In this document: positions 1 through 12,748 of the stretch, piece by piece
Numbering within the stretch: position 1 is the first letter of the stretch
Layout: every line of letters begins with the position of its first letter
Origin: a bacterium
GTDB taxonomy: Bacteria; Elusimicrobiota; Elusimicrobia; Elusimicrobiales; UBA9959
Assembly: GCA_021789695.1 (NCBI GenBank)
Contig: JAJYJH010000003.1
Location: forward strand, 62,001 to 126,000
DNA length: 64,000 nucleotides
Direction: 5' to 3'
Notes under the pieces: generated by a model
Databases searched by the model: none
Told to the model about the DNA's origin: nothing
What the model saw: the letters and a program-made list of their open reading frames with translations, nothing else
Program-made: the position numbers and the translations under genes

Positions 1-320
<320 letters not shown>

Positions 321-331
321 TTAGGCGGAAA

Positions 332-1981
332 CTATTTACGGCTCTCGGCTATAAGCTCGCGGGCGTGCTTAAGGCCGAGCTCGGTGGATTGTTTTTTTCC
401 TCCGAGCATACGGGCTATCTCGCGCTCGCGGGCGGCGGGATCCAGCTCGCGCACGGCGGCGGCGGCGACGCCGTCCCGCACGTCCTTCTCCACGAAGAAA
501 TGCCGCTCGCCGAAGGCCGCCACCTGCGGCAGGTGCGTTATGCAGAAGAGCTGCTTGTCGCGGGCGAGCTTGGCGAGCTTCTCCCCCACCAGGCGGCCGG
601 TCACCGCGCCCACGCCAGCGTCCACTTCGTCGAAGACCTGCGCGCCTATGCGGTCGGCGCGGCTGAGCACGGTCTTCAAAGCCAGCATGACACGGGCCAT
701 CTCGCCTCCGGAGGCCGTGTAGCGCAGCGGCCGCAGCGGATAGCCGGGGTTGGCCGTAAAAAGGTATTCCACCGAATCGCCGCCGGCGGCGGTAATGCCG
801 GCCTCGTCGTAGGCGCAGTCCGCCGAGAAGCGCACTTCCTTGAAGCCGAGGCCCTCCGCCTCCTTGACGATCTCGGCCGAGAGTTTCTTGGCAGCCGTCT
901 CGCGCTTGTCATGCAGCGCGGAGGCCAGCTTCTCCAGCTTGGCGCGCGCGGCGGCGAGTTTTTTCTCTATTTCGGAGCGGTCGAGCGACATATCGTCGAG
1001 ACTCGCGGCTTTGGCACTAAGCTCCCCGGCCCTGGCGAGCACGGCGCGGATGTCGGCCCCGTACTTCTTCTTTAGGGACTTGAACTTCTCCAGCCGGCCC
1101 TGCACCCTGTCCACCTCGCCGGCGTCGCAGTGCACGCTCTTGCCGTAGGCGCGCAGCTCCCCGCAGAGGTCGCGCAGCTCTATCACGGCCGAATTCAGGC
1201 GGACGGCCAGCGGGTCGGCCACGGCGTCTATCACGGCGAGGGCCTTCAGGCGCTCCAGGGCCTTTTCGGCGGCGGCGGCGGCTTCATCCAGACCGCCGTG
1301 GGCCTCGCCGGAGATGGTAGAGAGCTTCTCGGAGTTCTTCAGGCGCGGCCAGAGGGCTTCCAGCTCCTCCTCCTCGCCTTCCTTCAGGTTCGCGGATTCT
1401 ATCTCGTTCAGCTGGAACCTGTAGAGGTCCAGCAGGCGGGCGCGCTCGTCCTCGGAAAGGGAAACGGCGTTCAGCGCTTCCTCCAGGGACTTAGCGGCGG
1501 TCCAGGCCTCGCCTACGGCTTTAACCTCTTTCTCCAGCCGGCCGTAGCGGTCCAGCAGGTCGCGCTGGGTCTCGGATTTAAGCAGGCTCTGGTGCTCGTT
1601 CTGCCCGTGAAAATCCACCAGCCAGCCGCCCAGCTCGGAGAGCTGGGCCAGCGTGGCCGGGGCGCCGTTTACGACGGCGCGCGTGCGGCCCCTGGGGTCG
1701 GCCTGGCGGCGCACCTTGAAAGTTTTCCCGTTAACGCTCCAGCGCTCGGCGGCGCCGGGAGGCAGATTATCGGCCTCGAACTCGCCCTCCACCTCGGCCG
1801 CGGCCGCGCCGGGACGCAGGATGTCGGAACCGGAGCGCTCGCCCAGCAGGAAGCCCAGCGCCGAGATAATGATGGACTTGCCGGCGCCGGTCTCTCCGGT
1901 GAAGACGTTAAGTCCGGGCCCGGGCTCCAGGTCCAGCGAATCTATCACCGCGAAGTTGCGTATCGAGAGCTTCTTAAGCAT
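332..1981 (-). CDS. recN: DNA repair protein RecN
   Basis: An SMC-like ATPase of 549 residues that acts early in double-strand break repair. The N-terminus reads MLKKLSIRNFAVIDSLDLEP, followed by Walker A GETGAGKS at residues 29-36. The centre is a long Glu/Lys/Ala-rich coiled coil, and the C-terminal half has the ASGGEMARVMLALK signature and Walker B in QVFDEVDAGVGA. The length matches the family (about 550). The reading frame is open for 26 more codons upstream, but those would overlap nadK by 41 bp and do not look like RecN, so I start at MLKKL, 37 bp after the nadK stop. It lies within the glnS-nadK-recN-gltX operon; nadK next to recN is a common bacterial arrangement. Confidence 0.96.
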   Translation of the reverse strand: MLKKLSIRNFAVIDSLDLEPGPGLNVFTGETGAGKSIIISALGFLLGERSGSDILRPGAAAAEVEGEFEADNLPPGAAERWSVNGKTFKVRRQADPRGRTRAVVNGAPATLAQLSELGGWLVDFHGQNEHQSLLKSETQRDLLDRYGRLEKEVKAVGEAWTAAKSLEEALNAVSLSEDERARLLDLYRFQLNEIESANLKEGEEEELEALWPRLKNSEKLSTISGEAHGGLDEAAAAAEKALERLKALAVIDAVADPLAVRLNSAVIELRDLCGELRAYGKSVHCDAGEVDRVQGRLEKFKSLKKKYGADIRAVLARAGELSAKAASLDDMSLDRSEIEKKLAAARAKLEKLASALHDKRETAAKKLSAEIVKEAEGLGFKEVRFSADCAYDEAGITAAGGDSVEYLFTANPGYPLRPLRYTASGGEMARVMLALKTVLSRADRIGAQVFDEVDAGVGAVTGRLVGEKLAKLARDKQLFCITHLPQVAAFGERHFFVEKDVRDGVAAAAVRELDPAAREREIARMLGGKKQSTELGLKHARELIAESRK

Positions 1982-2018
1982 ATCAGCCAAATCGCCTTGG
2001 GGCGCGCCGCCGGCGCTT

Positions 2019-2864
2019 CTACCTTTCCCCCCAGCTGAGCTTGCGTCGCAGGATGTCAAAATAGGAAAAGCCGCGCGGGACCAGCATGCGGAAAGGGCGC
2101 GGGTGCCGGCGCACCAGAACGGTGTCGCCGTGTTCCAGCGTCAGGTTCTCCTGGCCATCCAGCGAAAGCGTCAGGCGTTGCGGGCCGTAGCGGCCGCCGT
2201 GCACCTCCAGCCGCAGGTCCGCCGCCGCCGACAGCACTATAGGCCGGTGCGTCAGCGTGTGCGGGCAGATCGGGGAGAGCAGGAAGACCTCGAGGTCGGG
2301 CATAACTATCGGGCCCGAGGCCGCCAGGCTGTAGGCCGTGGAGCCGCTCGGCGTGGAGACTATAAGTCCGTCGCCGAAGTACTCGGAGAGGAACTTGCCG
2401 CCGAAAGAAGCGCGAAGCGTGAACGCGCGGGCCTCCGAGCTGCGGATTACGCAGTCGTTGAGCGCAGGCAGCGGGCCGGAAACCGCGCGGCCGCGGCGCA
2501 GTACGCTCACCGACAGCAGGCTGCGTTCTACCGTCCTGAACTCTCCGCGGAGAAACCCGCCCGCGGCGGCGAGGAACTCCTTCTGCTCGGCGCCGCTCAG
2601 GAAACCGAGGCCGCCGGCGTTGATTCCGAGCACAGGCAGGCCGCGCGCTATCACGTGACGGGCGGCGTAGAGCACGGTGCCGTCGCCGCCCACGGCCACG
2701 GCCGCGTCCACGCCCTTCGCCAGGCTGCAGGCAGCGTCGTTGACGCAGACGCGCTGCACCTTAGCGCCGCCGGCGCGCAGACGACGCTCTATAGCGGCCG
2801 CGTACGTCAGCGCCCGGCGCCGCTTGGAGTTGAAGAAAAGAACCAGGTTCCTAATACGTTTCAT
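2019..2864 (-). CDS. nadK: NAD kinase
   Basis: ATP- or polyphosphate-dependent kinase that makes NADP from NAD. The 281-residue protein has the GGDGT motif at residues 59-63, the GLGFLSG segment and the substrate-binding GDGLIVSTPSGSTAYSLAA stretch, all hallmarks of PpnK/NadK. Length is normal (270-300). It lies 7 bp downstream of glnS and 37 bp upstream of recN on the same strand, so it is probably cotranscribed with both. No unusual features. Confidence 0.96.
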   Translation of the reverse strand: MKRIRNLVLFFNSKRRRALTYAAAIERRLRAGGAKVQRVCVNDAACSLAKGVDAAVAVGGDGTVLYAARHVIARGLPVLGINAGGLGFLSGAEQKEFLAAAGGFLRGEFRTVERSLLSVSVLRRGRAVSGPLPALNDCVIRSSEARAFTLRASFGGKFLSEYFGDGLIVSTPSGSTAYSLAASGPIVMPDLEVFLLSPICPHTLTHRPIVLSAAADLRLEVHGGRYGPQRLTLSLDGQENLTLEHGDTVLVRRHPRPFRMLVPRGFSYFDILRRKLSWGER

Positions 2865-2871
2865 GCCGTCC

Positions 2872-4554
<1,683 letters not shown>

Positions 4555-4560
4555 TGTCAA

Positions 4561-4566
4561 ATTATA
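4561..4566 (-). promoter_or_regulatory. -10 box of glnS operon (leaderless arrangement)
   Basis: Read on the minus strand the hexamer is TATAAT, followed by TTGACA and then the ATG of glnS. With transcription starting 6-8 nt after the -10 box, the mRNA would begin at or next to the start codon. No Shine-Dalgarno sequence is visible. A clear -35 was not found 16-18 nt upstream. Confidence 0.55.
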
Positions 4567-4724
4567 ACATTTCGCAATCGTATGCGGTCCGGCCTGAAAC
4601 CGCACGAAACATAAGCGCGTTTATCCGGCCTTCCCCGTTTACTGGATTGCTGCCAGGTTGTCAAGCCTGCAGGCAAACGCCATCTGGCCGGCTGGGAGTT
4701 GCTGCGGGGATTTACACTGATTTT

Positions 4725-6224
4725 TCAATGCCTGAAGTGGCGGATGCCGGCCAAGAGCATGGCGGCGTTGCGGGAATCGCAGAGCCTGGCGCAGTCCTCG
4801 TCGTCCTGCCAGCCGCCTGGCTGGATTACAGCGGTAATCCCCCCGGCGAGCGCGGTCTGCAGCGTCTTCAGCGGCAGCGCCGCGTCCGCGGCCATCACCA
4901 GCGGGCCCGCGGCCGGGAGGATGGAGCGCTTGTCGCGCATCTTCCAGAGAGCGCCGCGCACCGCGTCGTAAGTGGAGCTTTCAGAGGCGCTCACGGCCGT
5001 CACGGTACGCCCCTCGGCAAGCACCACGGCGTAGGTCTTGGCGTACTTCACAGTTTTCCAGGCCAGCAGAAGCGCAGCAGCCTCGGCCTCGAAAGGCCTG
5101 CGCCTGGTTACGCAGGAAGGCTCCGCGGTGAACAGCCGGTTGTCACGGGCCTCTATCAGCAGTCCGCCCGAAACAGAGCGCAATTCCACCTCGTGGGGAG
5201 AAAGCACCGCGGGCGGCACGGCCAGGACGCGCAGCCCCTCCTTCGCCCGCAGCACTTTCAGCGCCTCGGGACTGCAGCCCGGAGCGGCCACGGTCTCTAT
5301 GAAAGTGCCGGACAGCACGGCGGCGGTCTCCTCCTGCACCTCGCTGTTGAACGCGGCCGTCCCCCCAACCGCTCCGGCGGGGTCGGCCGCGAGGGCGCCG
5401 CGCAGGCTTTCCGCCTGCGTGGGCCCGGCGCAAACTGACGCCGGACGGTCGTGCTTAACGATGACGCAGACCGGGCCGGAGAATTCAAGCGCAAGTTCCG
5501 CCCCGACGTTAACGTCAAGATAGTGGTTAAAGCTGGGCGGGGGGCCGCAGAGAAGCCTGGCGGCGTTCAGACCGCGTGGCCGCGCGCCGCTCAGCGCGTA
5601 GAAAGCGGCTTTCTGGTGCCTGTTCTCGCCGTAAGCCAGGTCCCGCACCTTGCTCAGGCTCAGCACCACCTCGTCGCCCAGCAGTTCCCCTGCGCCGGAA
5701 AGGTGCTGCGCCACCGTCGCTTCGTAGGCCGCAAGGCACTCCCAGGCCTTGGCCGCAAGGCGGCGCTTGGCCTGCGGCTCCAGGCCGCCGGCCTCGCGCA
5801 GGGCGCCCAGGACAGGAACGTAGTCGGAAGGCGAGGAAATGGTTATCGTCCCGCCGAAATCCCTGGCAGCGGCGCGCAGCACGGCGGAATTCGCCTGGTC
5901 CAGGTAGCCGGGCAGCTCATCGTCGGAGAAGTCCTCCTGCCCGACTATGCCCGCTATGGGGTAGAGGTTGGAGGCCACCACGTAGAAGCGGGGCAGTTCG
6001 ACCCCGTTCTCGGTGACGGCCGGGAAGCGGCCGGAGAGCGCCTTCAGTACGGCCCACGGCACCGGCTGCGAATAACGGACCTCTTCGGCCTCTATGCCGG
6101 CCTCGGCCAGCAGCCTGTATGTGGAGCCGGACGCGTACAGGCTGAAGCCCAGTTCCGCCAGTCCCCGGGCGAAGTCCTCCAGGCCTGTCTTGTCGTAGAC
6201 GCTGAGATAGGCCGTTCTGTCCAT
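4725..6224 (-). CDS. Degenerate PurH-like protein (AICAR transformylase/IMP cyclohydrolase paralogue)
   Basis: Recognisable as PurH over its whole 499 residues, from SVYDKTGLEDFAR near the N-terminus, through LAYGENRHQ (197-204) and IVKHDRP (255-261), to AVIQPGG and the terminal GIRHFRH. Many catalytic motifs are altered. In the cyclohydrolase half, the RVKTLHPKxHGG loop is replaced by unrelated sequence around residues 62-76, and NIDIGGP is replaced by YLDQANS. In the transformylase half, the Lys-His pair (257-258) survives, but KSNA is replaced by KTYA near 395 and SDAFFPF by ADAALPL. It may have lost one or both de novo purine reactions, or have another substrate. It starts 4 bp after the thioredoxin/TPR gene, an unusual partner. 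Family membership is sure; function is not. Confidence 0.75.
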   Translation of the reverse strand: MDRTAYLSVYDKTGLEDFARGLAELGFSLYASGSTYRLLAEAGIEAEEVRYSQPVPWAVLKALSGRFPAVTENGVELPRFYVVASNLYPIAGIVGQEDFSDDELPGYLDQANSAVLRAAARDFGGTITISSPSDYVPVLGALREAGGLEPQAKRRLAAKAWECLAAYEATVAQHLSGAGELLGDEVVLSLSKVRDLAYGENRHQKAAFYALSGARPRGLNAARLLCGPPPSFNHYLDVNVGAELALEFSGPVCVIVKHDRPASVCAGPTQAESLRGALAADPAGAVGGTAAFNSEVQEETAAVLSGTFIETVAAPGCSPEALKVLRAKEGLRVLAVPPAVLSPHEVELRSVSGGLLIEARDNRLFTAEPSCVTRRRPFEAEAAALLLAWKTVKYAKTYAVVLAEGRTVTAVSASESSTYDAVRGALWKMRDKRSILPAAGPLVMAADAALPLKTLQTALAGGITAVIQPGGWQDDEDCARLCDSRNAAMLLAGIRHFRH

Positions 6225-6228
6225 CCGT

Positions 6229-7884
6229 CTATTTTCCCTTGCGGACCTCGTCGAGGTACTTCCTAATCGGTGAAGCGTAGCCGGACTTTTCCGACTCCGC
6301 CCCGGAGAGGGCGGCCGTAAGCGTCTTCACCGCACCCGGCCTATCCTCGTGCGCCAGCTGTATTTTAGCCATCTGCATCATTATGCCGTAGCGGACGTCG
6401 CCGTAGGAAAGCTTCTCCGCCAGACGGGCCTCCCGCAGAGCCTCCGGGTATTTCCCGAGCTTCGTCAGGGCGGAGGCGTAGGCGCGGTGAAAAGCGTACT
6501 CCCCGGGGAAGCGGCGCGCCAGCTCCCCGTAGACGGACGCGGCCTCCCCGGTCCGGCCGGCCGCCAGCAGGTACCTGGCCTGCGAATAGCGCAGGCCCTT
6601 GGCGCGCTCCGGGTTGGAGGCCTTGGCGGCCTGAGAGGCGTAATCCCGCGCCGCCTCGAGATAGTAGGGCGCGGCCTCTTTGGAGAGGCCGGCGTCGTCC
6701 AGCATATCCGCCACGGTCACGTAGATATCGGCCGGCGCATAGCCCTCGGCGGCCGTTTCCTTGGAGAGCAGGAAGCGCTTGACCAGAACGGGAAGCTCGT
6801 CCAGCCAGGGCTTGGCCGCGGCCGGGTCCAGCTTGTAGAGATCGCCGACCCATTCCATGATGTCGGCCTCGGCTGCCTTGCCGTCGCTGCCGTCGAAGCG
6901 GGCTATAGCGTCCCTGTAGACCGGCACCAGCGGCGAGGCGGGACCGGTGGAGGCCTTCACGTCCTTCTTGGCGTCGTTCTCGGCCATGGAGACCTGCGCC
7001 GAAGCGTACAGGAACTCGGCCTCCCTGGTCTTTATGCCGGAGAGCAGGTCCATGGCCGCCTTCCACTCCTTCTCTCCCAGACGGGCCTTGGCCACCCGCA
7101 GCCTGCCGTCCCCGTCTAGAGAAGAGACCTTGGCCTCGGCCTCGGCTATAGGCAGGTCCTTCCAGCGCCGCTGGTCCTTCACCCAGGCGGAGAAAGCGGG
7201 AAGGCTCCCGCTGCCCAGCCAGCGGCCGATTTCGCGCAGTTGAGGGTCCGCCACCAGATAAGAGGGAAAAGCGCGGACGCCGAAGCGCTTCATCCATTCC
7301 CTGGAGGAAGGCTTGTCGATGTCCATGCTGACTCGCACCATCCCGGACGAAGCCTCCAGGAACTGCGGCTTGTCCAGCACAGTACTCTCCATCAGACGGC
7401 ACGGCGGGCACCACTTGGCGAAGAAGTCTATGAACAGCGGCTTATGCTCCTTCACCGCCTCGGCCAGCGCCTTCCCTGGGGAGTTCAGAAGGAAGCCCTC
7501 CATGGGAGTCTCGCCAGGAGCCGCCGGAGCCGGAGTCTTTCCGGACTTGGCGGCCGGAGCGCCTTTCACCAGTATCTCGAAATTCTCAAACATACACGAG
7601 CTTTCGTTTTCGGCGCAAATCTTTAGGCTGACGTTCTGCCTGCCGGGAACGTCGAAGCGGCACCTCAGGGAACCCTCGGTGACGTCGAAGGCGCGGACGG
7701 GGCCGCAGTCCTGCGGGGCCTTCAGGTTGAAATGGTAGCCCGCGGCGGTCCTGAACAGGACGGTCCTGCCGACGCTGACAGATTCCGGGGGAGGCGCCAT
7801 CAGCAGTTTAGGCGCGTCGCCGGCTGCCGCGGAGCAGAGGCCGGCTGCCGTCAGCAGCGCTGCGGATATCAGAAGCTCTTTCAT
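6229..7884 (-). CDS. Secreted thioredoxin-fold protein with C-terminal TPR-like repeats
   Basis: The 551-residue protein begins with a signal peptide (MKELLISAALLTAAGLCSAA). Residues about 25-108 form a beta-rich domain with four cysteines, resembling the N-terminal domain of DsbD-type proteins. A Pro/Ala linker leads to a thioredoxin domain with FAKWCPPCRLMES, the active-site pair being CPPC at 159-162. From about residue 240 on it is helical with TPR-like features, such as ALTKLGKYPEALREARLAEK. It probably acts in the periplasm in disulfide reduction or exchange; the repeat region may bind partner proteins. It lies 30 bp downstream of ligA and 4 bp upstream of the purH-like gene. The exact partner or substrate cannot be told. 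Confidence 0.8.
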   Translation of the reverse strand: MKELLISAALLTAAGLCSAAAGDAPKLLMAPPPESVSVGRTVLFRTAAGYHFNLKAPQDCGPVRAFDVTEGSLRCRFDVPGRQNVSLKICAENESSCMFENFEILVKGAPAAKSGKTPAPAAPGETPMEGFLLNSPGKALAEAVKEHKPLFIDFFAKWCPPCRLMESTVLDKPQFLEASSGMVRVSMDIDKPSSREWMKRFGVRAFPSYLVADPQLREIGRWLGSGSLPAFSAWVKDQRRWKDLPIAEAEAKVSSLDGDGRLRVAKARLGEKEWKAAMDLLSGIKTREAEFLYASAQVSMAENDAKKDVKASTGPASPLVPVYRDAIARFDGSDGKAAEADIMEWVGDLYKLDPAAAKPWLDELPVLVKRFLLSKETAAEGYAPADIYVTVADMLDDAGLSKEAAPYYLEAARDYASQAAKASNPERAKGLRYSQARYLLAAGRTGEAASVYGELARRFPGEYAFHRAYASALTKLGKYPEALREARLAEKLSYGDVRYGIMMQMAKIQLAHEDRPGAVKTLTAALSGAESEKSGYASPIRKYLDEVRKGK

Positions 7885-7914
7885 AAGTTGTTCTCCATGT
7901 TGGACGCCTGCCGC

Positions 7915-10334
<2,420 letters not shown>

Positions 10335-10507
10335 AGTGCCGCTGCGCGAAGGCCTTCGAGCGGATATCATACTAAATTATGGCGCGCCAAAGGAAAACGG
10401 AAACGAAGGCGCCGGGCCGCGGCCTGCCTGCCTGTTGCTACGGCTCCTAACTTTATGTAGACTTAAGAAGAAGAGGGTTCCTTTGTTCCGGATACGGAGG
10501 TTATACA

Positions 10508-11251
10508 ATGGGTTTACTGCCTTTGGTAATAGTAGTCGCCGTCCTGCTTTTCGCCAGCATCAAGGTGCTGAACGAATACGAACGCGGCGTCGTGTTGACG
10601 CTGGGCCGCTTCAGCGGAGTGAAAGGCCCCGGCCTGATAATCCTGTTGCCCGGCGTGCAGCAGATCTTCCGGATCAGCACCCGCGTAGTGGTGCTGGACG
10701 TTCCCCCGCAGGACATCATCACGCACGACAACATCTCCGCGAAGGTCAACGCGGTGGTCTACTTCCGCGTGATAGATCCCCAGTCGGCGGTGCTCAACGT
10801 GGAGAACTTCATGTACGCCACTTCCCAGCTCTCGCAGACCACGCTCCGGAGCGTGCTGGGCCAGCAGGACCTGGACGACCTGCTCTCCAACCGCGACAAG
10901 ATCAACCAGAACCTGCAGCAGATCCTGGACCAGCACACCGAGCCGTGGGGCATAAAGGTGGCCAGCGTCGAGGTCAAGAACGTGGACATCCCGCAGGATA
11001 TGCAGAGCGCTATCGCCAAGCAGGCCGTTTCCGAGCGCGAGCGCCGCGCCAAGATCATCCACGCGGAAGGCGAGTTCCAGGCCGCGCAGAAGCTTGCCGA
11101 CGCCGCCGAGGTCATCGGCAAGCAGCCGGCGGCCATCCAGTTGCGCTATCTGCAGACCCTAACCGAGATCGCCACGGACAAGAACTCCACCACGATCTTC
11201 CCCATCCCGATGGACCTGATAAGCGTGTTCGTCAAGAAGATACAGAACTGA
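10508..11251 (+). CDS. SPFH/Band 7 membrane protein (slipin type)
   Basis: A 247-residue stomatin/slipin-family protein. It has one N-terminal membrane segment ([19 protein letters not shown]), then the SPFH domain ([20 protein letters not shown], through VDVPP-like and VEVKNVDIP blocks) and a helical tail with [20 protein letters not shown]. Such proteins scaffold membrane microdomains and often regulate membrane proteases. The usual partner, an NfeD-type protease, is not adjacent. GGAGG lies 7 nt before the ATG. A weak promoter (TTGCTA at 10435-10440, 17 nt spacer, TAGACT) is possible. The gene is monocistronic, ending at a strong terminator. Confidence 0.9.
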   Translation: MGLLPLVIVVAVLLFASIKVLNEYERGVVLTLGRFSGVKGPGLIILLPGVQQIFRISTRVVVLDVPPQDIITHDNISAKVNAVVYFRVIDPQSAVLNVENFMYATSQLSQTTLRSVLGQQDLDDLLSNRDKINQNLQQILDQHTEPWGIKVASVEVKNVDIPQDMQSAIAKQAVSERERRAKIIHAEGEFQAAQKLADAAEVIGKQPAAIQLRYLQTLTEIATDKNSTTIFPIPMDLISVFVKKIQN

Positions 11252-11272
11252 CGCTGGCGCGCGGCCAGCCTG

Positions 11273-11304
11273 CGGGGGACGGCCCAGGCCGCCCCCCGTT
11301 TTTT
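11273..11304 (+). terminator. Intrinsic terminator after SPFH gene
   Basis: A GC-rich hairpin with arms CGGGGG-A-CGGCC and GGCCG-CCCCCCG around a very short loop, followed by six T residues at 11299-11304. It separates the SPFH gene from hemW. Confidence 0.8.
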
Positions 11305-11320
11305 ATCGCGCGGTCACGGG

Positions 11321-11326
11321 TATAAT
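11321..11326 (+). promoter_or_regulatory. -10 box of hemW (leaderless arrangement)
   Basis: A perfect TATAAT with only 7 nt (TATCGCC) before the hemW ATG at 11334. No Shine-Dalgarno sequence fits in that gap. The expected transcription start coincides with the start codon. No good -35 was seen. Confidence 0.55.
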
Positions 11327-11333
11327 TATCGCC

Positions 11334-12425
11334 ATGCGCGGCCTTTACGTGCACATCCCCTTCTGCAGGGCCAAATGCGCCTACTGCGACTTCGCCTCCG
11401 CCCCCGGAACGCCCGGGGAAATTGAGTCGTACCTCGGGGCGCTGGCCGCCGAGGCGGCGCTGTACCCCGAGTTGAAAGGCGGCTTCGGCACCCTCTATGT
11501 GGGCGGCGGCACGCCCAGCGTGCTCTCGCCGGGACAGTTGCGCCGCCTTTTCTCCGCGCTGGAGCGGCTGACCGGCCCGTTCCGGGGCCTGGACGAGGCC
11601 ACCTTCGAGGCTAATCCCGAAAGCCTGGACGCGGAGAAAGCCGCGCTGCTCAAGGAGGCCGGGGTAAGCCGGGTTAGCCTGGGGCTGCAGGCCGCGCAGG
11701 ACTCCCTGCTCAAGGAACTGGGCCGGGTGGCGATGAAGGCCGATTTCGTCAGGGCTTTCGCCGCGCTGCGGGAAGCGGGCTTCTCCAACCTCAACGCGGA
11801 CCTGATGTGCGGCCTGCCGGGGCAGACCCGGCGGGACCTCCGGGAATCGCTGGACCTGCTGCTGGGGCTGGCCCCGGAACACGTCTCGCTGTACGCGCTG
11901 GAAGTGCACGAGGGGACAGCGTTCCACGCGGCCGGAGTGAAGGAGGAGCCGGAGGCGGCGGCCGGCATGTACGAGGCGGCGGCGGATGCCCTGGAGAAGG
12001 CCGGCCTGCCGAGGTACGAGATATCCAACTTCGCGCGGCCCGGGAGGGAATCGCTGCACAACCTAAACTACTGGGAGCAGGGCGAGTACCTCGGCCTAGG
12101 GACCGCCGCGGCCTCCTACCTGCGCGGCGAGCGGCGGGCGAACACGGCCGCTACGGCCGGCTACGTTTCCGCGCTGGCCGCCGGAGGGACGCCGCCGCTC
12201 CAGTACCGAGAAAAACTTGAAGGCAGGGCCAAAATTGGGGAACGGCTAATGCTGGGCCTCAGGAAGTCCGCCGGAATTGAACTGACGGACGATATATTTA
12301 TAGAATTCAAGGCGGAGCTGGACCGTCTGCTGAAGGCGGGCCTTATCGAAATGGCCGGCGGACGCGTACGCATACGCAAGGACCGGCTCTACGTTTCCAA
12401 CGCGGTCTTCAGGGAATTTGTCTAA
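11334..12425 (+). CDS. hemW: Radical SAM heme chaperone HemW (coproporphyrinogen III oxidase-like)
   Basis: A 363-residue radical SAM protein. The iron-sulfur motif CxxxCxxC is C11, C15 and C18 in HIPFCRAKCAYCDF, and the SAM-binding GGGTPS follows. The protein lacks the N-terminal extension of HemN oxidases, and the position and length fit HemW, which binds heme and delivers it to respiratory enzymes; many genomes mislabel it as HemN. The C-terminal HemN-type helical domain (ERLMLGLRKSAGIEL) is present. A heme chaperone implies heme proteins in the cell. The two membrane-protein genes that follow are probably in the same transcript. Confidence 0.9.
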   Translation: MRGLYVHIPFCRAKCAYCDFASAPGTPGEIESYLGALAAEAALYPELKGGFGTLYVGGGTPSVLSPGQLRRLFSALERLTGPFRGLDEATFEANPESLDAEKAALLKEAGVSRVSLGLQAAQDSLLKELGRVAMKADFVRAFAALREAGFSNLNADLMCGLPGQTRRDLRESLDLLLGLAPEHVSLYALEVHEGTAFHAAGVKEEPEAAAGMYEAAADALEKAGLPRYEISNFARPGRESLHNLNYWEQGEYLGLGTAAASYLRGERRANTAATAGYVSALAAGGTPPLQYREKLEGRAKIGERLMLGLRKSAGIELTDDIFIEFKAELDRLLKAGLIEMAGGRVRIRKDRLYVSNAVFREFV

Positions 12426-12445
12426 AAGGACGGCGGAGAACTCTC

Positions 12446-12748
12446 TTGAACTGGCGCAGATTCTGGATACGCAAAGACAGGGAGACCTATTTCCTGGGCG
12501 GGGTCATCATAGCCTGCTCCGTCGGATCGTTCGTCTCTTCCTACTGGCATTTCGCCGACCGCATCTCGGTGCACCGCGATATAAAGGTGCGCACCGGGAT
12601 ATTGCAGCCAGCGGAACGGCGCGAGCTGCGCGACACGGAGTTTATCCCGTCAAGCATGCACGTAGGGACCACTCAGTACTATCACCTGGACAACGACACA
12701 AATCCGCTGGTGCCGAAGCCGCCGATGCCGCCGCCGGGGGGCAGATGA
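12446..12748 (+). CDS. Small membrane protein of unknown function (TTG start)
   Basis: A 100-residue protein read from a TTG codon with CGGAG about 7 nt upstream. After a basic N-terminus (MNWRRFWIRKDRET) comes one hydrophobic segment (YFLGGVIIACSVGSFVSSYW), then a polar part ending in a proline-rich tail (VPKPPMPPPGGR). This suggests a single-pass membrane protein with the C-terminal part outside the cytoplasm. I do not recognise the family. Its stop overlaps the next ATG (ATGA), so the two are translationally coupled and probably work together. The start lies 20 bp after hemW. Confidence 0.65.
   Translation: MNWRRFWIRKDRETYFLGGVIIACSVGSFVSSYWHFADRISVHRDIKVRTGILQPAERRELRDTEFIPSSMHVGTTQYYHLDNDTNPLVPKPPMPPPGGR

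Noticed and set aside
1130-2038. Long plus-strand open frames opposite recN, and similar long frames opposite most genes
   Set aside because: High GC content produces long antisense frames. They lack recognisable domains and ribosome sites, and the minus-strand genes are certain.
1982-2059. Longer N-terminus for RecN
   Set aside because: The extra 26 codons overlap nadK and look unlike RecN; MLKKL matches the family start.
12418-12744. A single long plus-strand frame joining the hemW end to the second membrane protein
   Set aside because: Its first part is out of frame with the TTG-started small membrane protein, has no membrane or domain features, and the signal-peptide start at 12745 is clearly better.
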